Assembly: GCA_029863385.1 (NCBI GenBank)
Contig: JAOTVU010000021.1
Location: 1-43,902, forward strand
From: Acidimicrobiia bacterium
GTDB taxonomy: Bacteria; Actinomycetota; Acidimicrobiia; Acidimicrobiales; SZUA-35
Direction: 5' to 3'
DNA length: 43,902 nucleotides
A program made the translations under genes and the position numbers. Shown here piece after piece: positions 25,567-33,862 of this stretch. Position 1 is the stretch's first letter, and each line of letters opens with the position of its first letter. Under the pieces are notes generated by a model. That model saw only the letters and a list, made by a program, of their open reading frames with translations, was not told the origin of the DNA and did not search any database.

Positions 25567-27591
25567 TCACGGCTTGGCTCGGTGGGCCAGCGCCAGATCG
25601 ACCATGGCGGTCACGATGTCGGCCAGCTGGTAGTCCTTCGGGGTGAAGATCCGCTCCACCCCGGCGTCGAGCAGGGTCTGCCGATCGCCGGTCGGGATGA
25701 TGCCCCCCACTACAACCGGCGCGTCGACTCCTTCGGACCGCAGCGTCTGCAACGTCTCGGGCACCAGCTCGAGGTGACTGCCGGACAGAATCGACAGGCC
25801 CACGATGTCGACGTCCTCGTCACGAGCCACCTCGGCAATTCTTGCCGGGGTGACCCGGATGCCCTCGTAGATCACCTCCATACCGCCGTCGCGGGCGGCG
25901 ACCGCTATCTGTTCGGCGCCGTTCGAGTGCCCGTCGAGGCCGGGCTTGGCCACCAGGAGACGCGGAGGGCCGTCGGGCTCGTTTCGTACGCGCTGCGACA
26001 ACGACCGGAGCGATGGGGACTCGATGGCGGCCCCGACCGCACCCTGCACACCGGTCGGTCCGCGGTACTCGCCGAACACCTCACGCAGGCAGGTCGCCCA
26101 CTCACCGGTGGTGCCGCCGGCCTCGGCCAGCGCCAGCGTTGGGGCCATGATGTTGGCCGCCCACGACAGATCCCCCTTCGCGGCAACGACTGCCAGGTCC
26201 TCGAGTGCCCGGGCCACGGCCTCGCCGTCTCGTTCGGCCATCCATCGTTCGAGGTCGGCCACCATCTCGGCGCCCACCGCTGGATCGACCCGGAGGATCG
26301 AATCGCCACCCTCGCCGTCGGGATCGTGCAACACCGACGGGGTGGACTCGGTGAAGTCGTTGACGCCGACAACGACCTGATCGCCGGCCTCGATTCGGCG
26401 GACCCGCTCTGCGTTCGACCGCACCAGTCTCGACTTCAGTTCCTCGATGGCGGCGAAGGCTCCGCCCAGCTCCACGACGTCGTCGAGTTCGGCCTGGGCT
26501 GCGTCGATCAGTTCCGCCGTCTTCGCCTCGATCACGTGGGAGCCGTTGAAGATGTCGTCGTATTCGAGCAGGTCGGTCTCGTGGGCCAGGACCTGCTGGA
26601 TTCGCAGCGACCACTGCTGGTCCCACGGCCGGGGAAGGCCGAGCGCCTCGTTCCACGCCGGCAGTTGGATCGATCGGGCCCGGGCGTCCCGCGACAGCGT
26701 GACGCCCAGGGCTTCGAGGACGATGCGTTGGAGATTGTTCTCCGGCTGGGCCTCGGTGAGCCCCAACGAGTTGACCTGCACCCCGTAGCGGAACCGGCGG
26801 GCCTTCGGGTCGGTGATCCCGTAGCGCTCGGCGCAGATGCGGTCCCACATCCGGGTGAACGCCCGCATCTTGCACGTCTCCTCCACGAAGCGGATGCCGG
26901 CGTTCACGAAGAAGGACATCGACGCCACCACCGCGGGGAATCGGTCGTCGTCGACCTGGCCTGACGAGCGGATGGCATCCAACACATCGATGGCGTTGGC
27001 CAACGCGAACGCGATCTCCTGGACGGGCGTGGCCCCCGCCTCCTGGAGGTGGTAGGAGCACACGTTCATCGGGTTCCACTTCGGAAGGTGGCGGGAACAG
27101 TAGGCGAACATGTCGACCACCAGCCGTCGCGATGCCTCGGGCGGGAAGATGTAGGTGCCGCGACTCAGGTATTCCTTGACGATGTCGTTCTGTGTCGTGC
27201 CCCGCAGCTCCGTCGAGGCCACTCCCTGATCGCCTGCGTTGACGACGTACAGCGCAAGCAGCCACGATGCCGGCGCGTTGATCGTCATCGAGGTGTTCAT
27301 CCGTCCGACCGGAATCCCGGCGAGCAGCGTGGCCATGTGACCCTTGTGCACCACCGGCACGCCGACTTTGCCCACTTCACCCCGAGCGAGTCGGTGATCG
27401 GGGTTGTAGCCGGTCTGGGTCGGCAGGTCGAAGGCGATGGAGAGGCCGGTTTGGCCCTTGGCCAGGTTGGTCCGGTACAGCGCATTGGAGGCGGCCGCGG
27501 TGGAGTGCCCGGAATAGGTCCGCATCATCCACGGTCGGTCTTTGGGGCGGGCCGCGTTCTCGCCGGCGCCGGCGCGTTCGGTGGTGCTCAC
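25567..27591 (-). CDS. ecm: Ethylmalonyl-CoA mutase (MeaA-type, B12-dependent)
   Basis: This 674-residue enzyme rearranges (2R)-ethylmalonyl-CoA to methylsuccinyl-CoA, the key step of the ethylmalonyl-CoA route for assimilating acetyl-CoA. The N-terminal block KDRPWMMRTYSGHSTAAASN followed by LAKGQTGLSIAFDLPTQTGY, with HKGHMATLLAGIP and MNTSMTINAPASWLLALY, is closer to Ecm/MeaA than to methylmalonyl-CoA mutase. The C-terminal cobalamin domain has AKPGLDGHSNGAEQ, whose His is the cobalt ligand. Start GTG 27591 overlaps the aat stop as GTGA, so it is translationally coupled to aat. Crotonyl-CoA carboxylase/reductase, its usual partner, is not in the window. The nearby cob genes fit its need for B12. 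Confidence 0.93.
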   Translation of the reverse strand: MSTTERAGAGENAARPKDRPWMMRTYSGHSTAAASNALYRTNLAKGQTGLSIAFDLPTQTGYNPDHRLARGEVGKVGVPVVHKGHMATLLAGIPVGRMNTSMTINAPASWLLALYVVNAGDQGVASTELRGTTQNDIVKEYLSRGTYIFPPEASRRLVVDMFAYCSRHLPKWNPMNVCSYHLQEAGATPVQEIAFALANAIDVLDAIRSSGQVDDDRFPAVVASMSFFVNAGIRFVEETCKMRAFTRMWDRICAERYGITDPKARRFRYGVQVNSLGLTEAQPENNLQRIVLEALGVTLSRDARARSIQLPAWNEALGLPRPWDQQWSLRIQQVLAHETDLLEYDDIFNGSHVIEAKTAELIDAAQAELDDVVELGGAFAAIEELKSRLVRSNAERVRRIEAGDQVVVGVNDFTESTPSVLHDPDGEGGDSILRVDPAVGAEMVADLERWMAERDGEAVARALEDLAVVAAKGDLSWAANIMAPTLALAEAGGTTGEWATCLREVFGEYRGPTGVQGAVGAAIESPSLRSLSQRVRNEPDGPPRLLVAKPGLDGHSNGAEQIAVAARDGGMEVIYEGIRVTPARIAEVARDEDVDIVGLSILSGSHLELVPETLQTLRSEGVDAPVVVGGIIPTGDRQTLLDAGVERIFTPKDYQLADIVTAMVDLALAHRAKP

Positions 27592-28295
27592 GGAACCCGC
27601 CGCTCCCGAATGGCCGGCGGGTAGCAGGGGAGCGGCCCACCCTGATCGAGCGCGGCGGCGATGAGGCGCTGGTATCGGGCCCGGGTGACCGTGGTGGCAC
27701 CCAATGACTCCAGATGGGGGGTCGACCACTGCACGTCGATAATGGTGGCAGACCCGGTTCCCAAAAGATCAACCAGGTGAACCAGCGCCACCTTTGACGC
27801 GTCGGTGCGACGGTGGAACATCGACTCCCCGGCGAACAGCCCGCCGATGCCGATTCCGTAGAGTCCGCCGGCGAGGCCGTCGTCGTCCCACACCTCGATC
27901 GAGTGGGCCCAACCAAGGTTGTGCAGGTGGGTGTAGGCCCGACGGATGCGCTGGTCGATCCAACCCATCGGCCGGGCGGGGTCGGCGCAGGCGGCGATGA
28001 CCTGATCGAAGGCGGTGTCGACGGTGACCGAGTATCGCCGCACCGACCGGCGGAGCGAGCGCGTCACCCGGAGGTCCGCCGGGCGGATGATGCCACGGGG
28101 ATCGGGGCTGAACCAACCAATGTGCTTGCGGTCGACCGGCATCGGGAAGTAACCGGTGGTGTAGGCGCCGAGGAGGGTGCCGGGCTCGAGGTCGGCACCG
28201 ACGGCGATGAAGTCCTCGCCCGGCGTCAGGCTCTCGAGCGGCGGGAATTCCCAGGACGTGGACGGTGGTATCACCGGTTGATCACGGCCGATCAC
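27588..28295 (-). CDS. aat: Leucyl/phenylalanyl-tRNA-protein transferase
   Basis: This 235-residue enzyme adds Leu or Phe from tRNA to proteins with N-terminal Arg or Lys, marking them for ClpS/ClpAP-type turnover. Family blocks are FPPLESLTPGEDFIAVGADLEPGTLLGAYTTGYFPM, IGWFSPDPRGII, the acceptor region WAHSIEVWDDDGLAGGLYGIGIGGLFAGESMFHR, and the C-terminal IDVQWSTPHLESLGA. The frame is open to 28346; GTG 28295, with GGAG just upstream, gives the normal length. The stop overlaps the ecm start by four bases. This operon link between an N-degron enzyme and a B12 mutase has no obvious functional reason. Confidence 0.93.
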   Translation of the reverse strand: MIGRDQPVIPPSTSWEFPPLESLTPGEDFIAVGADLEPGTLLGAYTTGYFPMPVDRKHIGWFSPDPRGIIRPADLRVTRSLRRSVRRYSVTVDTAFDQVIAACADPARPMGWIDQRIRRAYTHLHNLGWAHSIEVWDDDGLAGGLYGIGIGGLFAGESMFHRRTDASKVALVHLVDLLGTGSATIIDVQWSTPHLESLGATTVTRARYQRLIAAALDQGGPLPCYPPAIRERRVP

Positions 28296-28422
28296 GGTCT
28301 CCAGGGTACCGGCACGGGAATATCCAGCCCAGGCGGAACCGGCCACCGTTCGACGGGCGCTGGACGCTGGAACCGGGAGCTGGGCGGCGAAGGCCTCCGC
28401 CTCGAGCGCCGTTGCGATCGAC

Positions 28423-28452
28423 TTGGACGATCGTCCAAACCGCGTGTACCGT
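28423..28452 (+). promoter_or_regulatory. Promoter with perfect palindromic operator for the Rieske operon
   Basis: TTGGACGATCGTCCAA (28423-28438) is a perfect 16-base palindrome of the kind bound by TetR/BetI-type repressors. Its first six bases also form a -35 (TTGGAC), with -10 TACCGT at 28447-28452 after 18 bases. The start codon at 28460 is seven bases past the -10, so the mRNA is predicted to be leaderless. The TetR gene at the end of the operon is the natural candidate to bind here. Confidence 0.75.
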
Positions 28453-28459
28453 AGCGATC

Positions 28460-29590
28460 ATGACGGCATCGAGGAGCGTCTCGTCGATCGACTCCGGCTG
28501 GCAGACCGATCCGGGCCGGTCGCTGTCGCTTCACGCCGACGCCTACACCCTGAACCATTGGTTCGAAGTCGATCAGCGGCAGATCATCGGACGGACCTGG
28601 CAGTGGATCTGCCATGGCGAGAAACTTCGGGATCCAGGCAGCTTCGTCGCCGAGAGTGTGGCCGGCATGCCGATCGTCGTGCTGCGGGATGCTCAGCGCC
28701 GACTGCGTGCCTTCTACAACGTCTGTAAGCACCGGGCCCATGAGCTGGTGGCCGGGGAGGGCCGGCTCCGCAGTCTCGTCTGCCCGTACCACGCGTGGAC
28801 CTACGACCTCACCGGCCGGTTGACAGGTGCCCGCCATACCGGGCACCTCATCGACTTCGAGATCGACTCGATCTGCCTCGATCCGGTCGCCGTCACCGAG
28901 TTCGCCGGGTTCATCTTCGTCAACCTCGACCCTGAGGCCGAGGCGCTGGTCGACGCGTCGGGCGGTCTGGCCGACGAGATCGCCCGCTGGGCACCCGACA
29001 TCGCCGATCTGACCTTCGCCCGTCGTCTGACCTACACCATCCGGTCGAACTGGAAGAACGTGGTCGACAACTTCCTCGAGTGCTATCACTGTCATGTCGC
29101 TCACAAGGACTTCGTGTCGCTGGTCGACATGGACACCTATGCCGTCACCACTCACGGCATCTACTCAAGCCACATGGCCGAGGCCGGCAAGGCGGACAAC
29201 AGCGCCTACGACGTCGCTCAGGCCACGGTCACCGATCATGCCGTGTGGTGGCTGTGGCCGAACACGTGCATGATGCGCTATCCGGGCCGGGGCAACATCA
29301 TCGTGTTGAAGATCATCCCGGCCGGTCCCGACCTGACCCACGAGACCTATGACTTCTTCCTCGAAACCGCCGAGCCGAATCAGGCCGAGCGCGAGGCGAT
29401 CCGCTATCTCGACGAGGTGCTCCAGGTGGAGGACATCAGTCTGGTGGAGAGCGTGCAGCGGGGTATGGGGACCCCGGCGTTCACCCAGGGACGTATCGTC
29501 GACGATCCCTCCGGGTCGGGCCTGTCGGAGCATGCCGTGCACCACTTTCACGGCCTCGTCCTCGACGTCTACCGAAACGAGGCCGACTGA
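28460..29590 (+). CDS. Rieske non-haem iron oxygenase, carnitine/betaine-type
   Basis: This 376-residue oxygenase component would hydroxylate or demethylate an organic substrate using O2 and electrons from a separate reductase. The Rieske 2Fe-2S site is CKH (C89, H91) and CPYH (C108, H111). The mononuclear iron site is in DNFLECYHCHVAHKDF (H210, H215), with an Asp expected in VEDISLVESVQRG. Glu207 in FLECYH is the position of the bridging residue typical of the CntA/GbcA/Stc2 group acting on carnitine, glycine betaine or proline betaine, so a quaternary ammonium substrate is likely but not shown. ATG 28460 follows the promoter directly. Its stop shares a base with the SDR start (TGATG). No reductase gene is nearby. 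Confidence 0.87.
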   Translation: MTASRSVSSIDSGWQTDPGRSLSLHADAYTLNHWFEVDQRQIIGRTWQWICHGEKLRDPGSFVAESVAGMPIVVLRDAQRRLRAFYNVCKHRAHELVAGEGRLRSLVCPYHAWTYDLTGRLTGARHTGHLIDFEIDSICLDPVAVTEFAGFIFVNLDPEAEALVDASGGLADEIARWAPDIADLTFARRLTYTIRSNWKNVVDNFLECYHCHVAHKDFVSLVDMDTYAVTTHGIYSSHMAEAGKADNSAYDVAQATVTDHAVWWLWPNTCMMRYPGRGNIIVLKIIPAGPDLTHETYDFFLETAEPNQAEREAIRYLDEVLQVEDISLVESVQRGMGTPAFTQGRIVDDPSGSGLSEHAVHHFHGLVLDVYRNEAD

Positions 29591-30366
29591 TGAAGGCTCT
29601 GGAAGGCCGGGTGGCCCTCGTGACCGGCGGCCGGGGAGGAGCGGGGCGGGCGGTCTGTCGACGATTCGCCGACGAGGGCGCCGTTGTCTACGCAGCCGAT
29701 CTGTCCGACGACGGGTCGTTGGGTGAGGGCACCGGTGCCGATGGCCCCGCCGGCGCTTTCCTGGGCCTCGACGTCACCGCCGAGGACGAGGTGATTGCCG
29801 CCATCGGAACCATCGAGGCCGAGCAGGGTCGCCTCGACATCGTGGTCAACGCGGCCGGAATCGAAATCGAGAAGTCGATCGAGCACACCAGTCTCGACGA
29901 GTGGAACCGGGTTTTCGCCGTCAACGTGACCGGCACCTTTCTCGTCTGCAAGCACGCGCTGCGTCTCCTGCGACAGTCCCAGCATGCCTCGGTCATCAAC
30001 TTCGGGTCCTACGACGGCTACATCGCCGACCCGAACCTCGCCGCCTACTGCGCCGCCAAGGGGGCGGTCCACGCCTTGACCCGGGCGATGGCCTGTGACC
30101 ACGGCCCCGAGGGCATCCGGGTCAACGCCATCTGCCCTGGCTACATCGAAACGCCGATGCTCGACCAGTTCTACCCGCCTGGTGTCGATCCGGCGGCCGC
30201 TCGAGCTGAGGCCGAGCGTGTCCATCCGCTCCGAATGGTCGGTACCCCGACCGATATGGCCAACCTCGTCAACTGGCTGGCTTCCGACGAGGCCCGCTAC
30301 GCCACCGGTCAACTCTGGGTGCTCGACGGCGGTCTCTCAGCCCAGATCCAGCAGATGCGGTTCTGA
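29590..30366 (+). CDS. Short-chain dehydrogenase/reductase
   Basis: This 258-residue NAD(P)-dependent oxidoreductase has the cofactor loop TGGRGGAG (residues 12-19), an acidic residue after strand 2 (AADLSD) that favours NAD, the NAAG motif (87-90), and the catalytic S140, Y153, K157 (YCAAK). The PGYIETPM block and the C-terminal LDGG are classical. It is coupled to the Rieske oxygenase by an overlapping TGATG and is followed five bases later by the TetR gene. It probably oxidises the product of the oxygenase, but its substrate cannot be read from sequence. Confidence 0.93.
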   Translation: MKALEGRVALVTGGRGGAGRAVCRRFADEGAVVYAADLSDDGSLGEGTGADGPAGAFLGLDVTAEDEVIAAIGTIEAEQGRLDIVVNAAGIEIEKSIEHTSLDEWNRVFAVNVTGTFLVCKHALRLLRQSQHASVINFGSYDGYIADPNLAAYCAAKGAVHALTRAMACDHGPEGIRVNAICPGYIETPMLDQFYPPGVDPAAARAEAERVHPLRMVGTPTDMANLVNWLASDEARYATGQLWVLDGGLSAQIQQMRF

Positions 30367-30371
30367 GGCCG

Positions 30372-30962
30372 GTGACCGATCGACCGGCCTCGTCGGCGGG
30401 GGAGAACGAGCCCCCGGCGGACGAGCGGATCCTCGATTCGACCCTTGCGGTTCTGGCCCGCGATGGCGTCGCCGGGGTCAGCGTTCGAGCGGTCGCCGCC
30501 GAGGCTGGAGTGGCCCGCGGTCTGGCCGGCTATTACTTCACGAACAAGACGGGGCTGGTCGCCGCCGCACTCCGTCGAATCGGGGAGCAGGATCTTGATC
30601 TGGTTCGCCCGGCCGACCACGGAGTCGAACCGTCCGTCCACCTCCGACGGTGCCTGCGTCGGGCCGTCGATCCCAGGTACCTTGACCCTGACTACCTACG
30701 CCTTCGGCTGCAGCTCTGGTCGCTCGCCGGCGTCGACGCCGCCTACGCGGCGATCAACCAGACGGCGCAGCGGCGATACCTGCGGGGCCTCGCCGATCTG
30801 GTCGCCGCCGCCCGCCCCGACCTCGACCGCCCCGAGGTGGAGCGTCGGGCGGCCGACATGCTCATCGTGCAGAACGGTGTGTGGCTGACCGCCGTGCTCA
30901 TCGAGGAAGGCGACGCCGTTGAGAGGGCTGTGATCCGGTGCGAGGAACTGGCGTTCGGTTGA
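30372..30962 (+). CDS. TetR-family regulator (BetI-like) of the Rieske operon
   Basis: This 196-residue repressor has an N-terminal helix-turn-helix: DERILDSTLAVLARDGVAGVSVRAVAAEAGVARGLAGYYFTNKTGLV is typical of TetR, with the GLAGYYF recognition helix resembling BetI. The C-terminal all-helical domain (about 60-196) resembles BetI-type ligand domains. It is the third gene of the operon (GTG 30372, six bases from the SDR stop). The palindrome at 28423-28438 in the operon promoter is its probable operator, so it likely represses its own transcription until the substrate or a product binds. Confidence 0.88.
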   Translation: MTDRPASSAGENEPPADERILDSTLAVLARDGVAGVSVRAVAAEAGVARGLAGYYFTNKTGLVAAALRRIGEQDLDLVRPADHGVEPSVHLRRCLRRAVDPRYLDPDYLRLRLQLWSLAGVDAAYAAINQTAQRRYLRGLADLVAAARPDLDRPEVERRAADMLIVQNGVWLTAVLIEEGDAVERAVIRCEELAFG

Positions 30963-30989
30963 TTCTCGAATGCTCCGGCAGGCTCTGGT

Positions 30990-31847
30990 CTAGCGCAGTT
31001 CCCGGGCGAGGAGGTCGGTCAGTGCCCGCGTCACTTCCGGATTCTCGCCTGGAACGGTTCGCAGGACCTGGTGGATCCGCGGCAGTGGATCGAGCTCGAC
31101 GGGCGGGGTCCATTCGACGACCTCGTCGGAGAGATATTGGCTCGTCACGAGGCCGACGCCCAGGCCGGCTTCGACTGCGGCCAGGACCGCCGAGGTCGAT
31201 GAACCGGAGAACGTGAGGAAGTAGTCGAGTCCGGCGCGCTCCAGTTGTGGTCTCCCCGTCAGCTGGTAGAGGCAGTCCTCGCTGAAGCTGATGAGGGGGA
31301 CGGGCGCCGACGGTTGGTCCCACTGGCTCGACGTCACCCAGCAGACCTGATCGGTCCACAGTACGACGTCGTCGGGGCGAAGCTGCTCGTCGATCACCTG
31401 GATGATGGCGAGGTCGATGTCCCCCCGGTCGACCTGCTGTGACAACTGCTCGGTCGTTGCGAAGGCGAACTGCACGATCGCGTCGGGGTGGAGACGGCTG
31501 AATCGGCCGAGAACCGCGGTGAGACGGTCGGTGTAGAAGTCCTGGTTGGCCCCGATGCGAACCCGGCCCGAGATCTTCTCGTAGACCAGCCGGGCCGCGG
31601 CCCGATCGTGAAGGTCGAGCATCGCCCGGCCGTCCTCGATCAGCGCCACGCCGTCGCGGTTCGGACGCACGGCATGTCCGTCTCGGATCAGCAGCGGACG
31701 GCCGACCTTCTCCTCCAGGCGTTTGATCTTGTGACTCACCGCCGATTGACTCAGGTCGAGATGGCGGGCGGCGTTGGTCATGCCGCCGTGATCGACGACG
31801 GCGATCAGCGTGCGTATGGATTCGAGGTCGAGCTGCAGGGCGGGCAT
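30990..31847 (-). CDS. LysR-family transcriptional regulator
   Basis: This 285-residue regulator has an N-terminal helix-turn-helix (LDLESIRTLIAVVDHGGMTNAARHLDLSQSAVSHKIKRLEEKVGRPLLIRD, residues about 5-55) followed by the two-lobed effector-binding domain (from VRIGANQDFYTDRL). It is convergent with the TetR gene and divergent from the small gene at 31943, with a 95-base AT-rich gap between the starts. LysR proteins usually control the divergent neighbour, so that small gene is the likely target. The effector is unknown. Confidence 0.93.
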   Translation of the reverse strand: MPALQLDLESIRTLIAVVDHGGMTNAARHLDLSQSAVSHKIKRLEEKVGRPLLIRDGHAVRPNRDGVALIEDGRAMLDLHDRAAARLVYEKISGRVRIGANQDFYTDRLTAVLGRFSRLHPDAIVQFAFATTEQLSQQVDRGDIDLAIIQVIDEQLRPDDVVLWTDQVCWVTSSQWDQPSAPVPLISFSEDCLYQLTGRPQLERAGLDYFLTFSGSSTSAVLAAVEAGLGVGLVTSQYLSDEVVEWTPPVELDPLPRIHQVLRTVPGENPEVTRALTDLLARELR

Positions 31848-31942
31848 AGCCCCAACTATGACCGAGGATCATGACAAAAGCTAATGAAAAATAGAAAATC
31901 ATGTCTCTTGCATCATGATTGTTTTCGGAAGACGATAGGTGC
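31848..31942. promoter_or_regulatory. AT-rich divergent control region with ATCATG repeats
   Basis: This gap is far richer in A and T than its surroundings. ATCATG occurs three times (31868-31873, 31898-31903, 31912-31917); the last is part of the palindrome ATCATGAT (31912-31919). The spacing of 30 and 14 bases would suit a LysR tetramer with recognition and activation sites. No confident -35/-10 pair was assigned. Confidence 0.5.
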
Positions 31943-32215
31943 ATGGCAACGACATTCCGCACCCCCGAAACCACAACCACCGAGTCCCGCCGGTCGACGT
32001 ACATCGCTGATTCGGTCGTCGCCGAGCCCCAGGTCCACGGGCCCGTCGACCGGCCGGATCGCCTTTCCGGGGACACCCGTCCGATCGCACCGGCCCGTTA
32101 TCCCGGACGCTGGCTGGATCGCCTCTTCCACACCGAACCGGCCGCCCCGTCACCCCGGGATTTCGTGCTCGCCCAGGTCGACCCAACCTTCACGGTCCGT
32201 TCGATCCAGCGGTGA
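31943..32215 (+). CDS. Small hypothetical protein divergent from LysR
   Basis: The 90-residue product is not recognised. It is Thr/Arg/Pro-rich, with no signal peptide or membrane segment. The N-terminal 40 residues (TTFRTPETTTTESRRS) look disordered, while the C-terminal half (YPGRWLDRLFHTEPAAPSPRDFVLAQVD) may form a short helix. Support for it being real comes from its place behind the LysR control region and a good terminator 40 bases past its stop. The ATG has only a weak ribosome site (AGGT). It could be a small regulator or a spurious frame inside an untranslated transcript. Confidence 0.45.
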   Translation: MATTFRTPETTTTESRRSTYIADSVVAEPQVHGPVDRPDRLSGDTRPIAPARYPGRWLDRLFHTEPAAPSPRDFVLAQVDPTFTVRSIQR

Positions 32216-32254
32216 GGGCGGCTCCCCTGTAGCCGCATCGGATCGAACGTCACG

Positions 32255-32282
32255 AGCCGGGACCTGCCCTCGGGTCCCGGCT
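32255..32282 (+). terminator. Terminator after the small LysR-linked gene
   Basis: AGCCGGGACC (32255-32264) pairs perfectly with GGTCCCGGCT (32273-32282) around an 8-base loop, followed by the T-rich TGTTCCGTTCT. Confidence 0.75.
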
Positions 32283-32368
32283 TGTTCCGTTCTCGGGACC
32301 GACCGGACCGACCGGACCGTCGGGATCGGCCACGTCGCAGCGGCCCCAGCGGCTACGGTGCGACGTTG

Positions 32369-32821
32369 ATGGATTCGACCTCGCACCTCGCATGGGATCA
32401 GGAAGGGACTCTTGCTCAGGCTCGAGCCCAAGTTCGTGCCCGTGCGGCGGCTCAGGCCGCCGATCGAGGTGATGTGGACGTGATCTGGTTGCAAGCCCGA
32501 AACCCGACCGCCGATCTCGAATCGGTTGCAGGAGCGGAGGCCGGCATTGTCGTGGGCTCGGATCTGAAGCTCTGGTGCTGGCCGGCGGGGTCGCTGCGAC
32601 GGCTTTCCGACGTACTGCGCGAGCGCGACGGACTGCTGGTGCTCGCCGAACCGACCGCCGATTGGGGGTGGCGTCGTCCCCTTCAAGTGTTTGGTCGCCG
32701 GTACCGACGGGACATCCCCGCCGAACTGCGAACGGTCGGTTTCTCCGTTACCACCCAGGTGCGGCTCCGCCATGGTGTCATCGGCACCTACGTGCGCGGC
32801 GAGGCCCGACACTTCGACTGA
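32369..32821 (+). CDS. Hypothetical protein resembling the C-terminal part of a methyltransferase
   Basis: The 150-residue product starts at ATG 32369; the frame is open from 32282 but that stretch is a low-complexity run of GACCG repeats. The C-terminal half (LRRLSDVLRERDGLLVLAEPTADWGWRRPLQVFG and later IPAELRTVGFSVTTQVRL) recalls the final strands of class I SAM-dependent methyltransferases, where a product-side EP motif is followed by a GF strand. The SAM-binding glycine loop is absent, so it is either a shortened, non-catalytic relative or unrelated. It is convergent with the cyclophilin gene. Confidence 0.55.
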   Translation: MDSTSHLAWDQEGTLAQARAQVRARAAAQAADRGDVDVIWLQARNPTADLESVAGAEAGIVVGSDLKLWCWPAGSLRRLSDVLRERDGLLVLAEPTADWGWRRPLQVFGRRYRRDIPAELRTVGFSVTTQVRLRHGVIGTYVRGEARHFD

Positions 32822-32833
32822 CGACTGGCCGGA

Positions 32834-33712
32834 TCAGCCCTCGGTGATCGTCACCGAGTTGATGTAAATCTCCTCGGTGGGAGCGTCCTGGGGGGACCCG
32901 GTGGTGGGGATCGCCTCGATGGCCGTGACCACATCCAGGCCGTCGGTCACCTGACCGAACAGCGAGTACTCCGGCGGCAGTGCCTCGCCCGACGGCCCGG
33001 TGACCACGAAGAACTGGGCGCCGGTGGCGTTGGGCCCCGCTCCCTTGGCCATGGCGAATGATCCGACCTCATAGGCCGTCTCACCCTCGGCCGGCTCCGG
33101 CGGCGGTTCCTCGGCGATCAGATAGCCGGGATTGCCGAGACCGGGGGTGGGCCCGGTGGCATCGCCACCCTGGATCACGAACCCGGGGATGATCCGGTGG
33201 AAGGGCGTGCCGTCGTAGTAGTGGTAGCGGGAGAGGACCACGAAGTTGTTCACGGTCTCCGGTGCGGCCGCGGCGTCGAGTTCAACGGTGAAGTCACCGG
33301 CCGTGGTGGCGATCGTGGCCGTGTAGGAGGCGGCCGTGTCGATACACATCGGCGGCGCTTCGGCGAATGTGGTGATGCGCTCGGACGAGCCGTCGGCCGC
33401 CGGGCATTCGGTCGGGCCGTCGATGGTGCCGCCCGGGGCGGGCACGCTCACCGCGCTGACCGGACCTGTCACCGTTGACGTCGTCGTTTCCTCGGCGACC
33501 TCCTCGGTGGTGGCCTCGTCGGTTGCCACCTCTTCATCGTCGCCGCCACGGGTGGCGACATACAGCAGGCCGAGTCCAGCCAGCACGGCGATGGCCATGA
33601 TGCCGGCGGTGAACCCGACCTGTCGACGCCGCTCCTGCTTTTCGACCTTTTCCTCGATCTCCTGCTTCAGCGCGCGATTGGCCCGCTGCCGTTCTCGTCT
33701 TTCAGTAGCCAC
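32834..33712 (-). CDS. Membrane-anchored cyclophilin-type peptidyl-prolyl isomerase
   Basis: This 292-residue protein has a charged N-terminus (ERRERQRANRALKQEIEEKVEKQERRR, a likely short coiled coil), one transmembrane segment at about 33-51, a D/E/T-rich linker, and an outer cyclophilin domain from about residue 125. That domain shows FTVELDAAAAPETVNNFVVLSRYHYYDGTPFHRIIPGFVIQGGD and later SFAMAKGAGPNATGAQFFVVTG and YSLFGQVTDGLDVV, which keep the catalytic Arg (FHRI) and the substrate-binding QFFV. It would help protein folding outside the membrane. Start GTG 33712 lies eight bases after a TAGATT -10-like box (minus strand, 33721-33726), suggesting a leaderless message. It is divergent from lysC. 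Confidence 0.9.
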   Translation of the reverse strand: MATERRERQRANRALKQEIEEKVEKQERRRQVGFTAGIMAIAVLAGLGLLYVATRGGDDEEVATDEATTEEVAEETTTSTVTGPVSAVSVPAPGGTIDGPTECPAADGSSERITTFAEAPPMCIDTAASYTATIATTAGDFTVELDAAAAPETVNNFVVLSRYHYYDGTPFHRIIPGFVIQGGDATGPTPGLGNPGYLIAEEPPPEPAEGETAYEVGSFAMAKGAGPNATGAQFFVVTGPSGEALPPEYSLFGQVTDGLDVVTAIEAIPTTGSPQDAPTEEIYINSVTITEG

Positions 33713-33862
33713 GGTTGTGTAATCTAACGCTCGCGACGGCGAGTCGGACGTCACAGCCGGTACCACCGTCGACAGTACTGTGGGCGGAGCGGTGGCTGAT
33801 GCGGGCACCAACCCCCGGAAATCGGGTTCCAGCCCCGCCGCGGGCCGCTACCGTTATTCCTC

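Noticed and set aside
32282..32368. N-terminal extension of the methyltransferase-like protein
   Set aside because: The stretch is made of GACCG-type short repeats giving an RPDRPDRRDRP peptide, lies right after a terminator, and does not resemble a protein N-terminus.
33772..33781. Palindrome ACAGTACTGT in the cyclophilin-lysC gap as an operator
   Set aside because: Ten bases of symmetry occur often by chance and no candidate regulator is adjacent.
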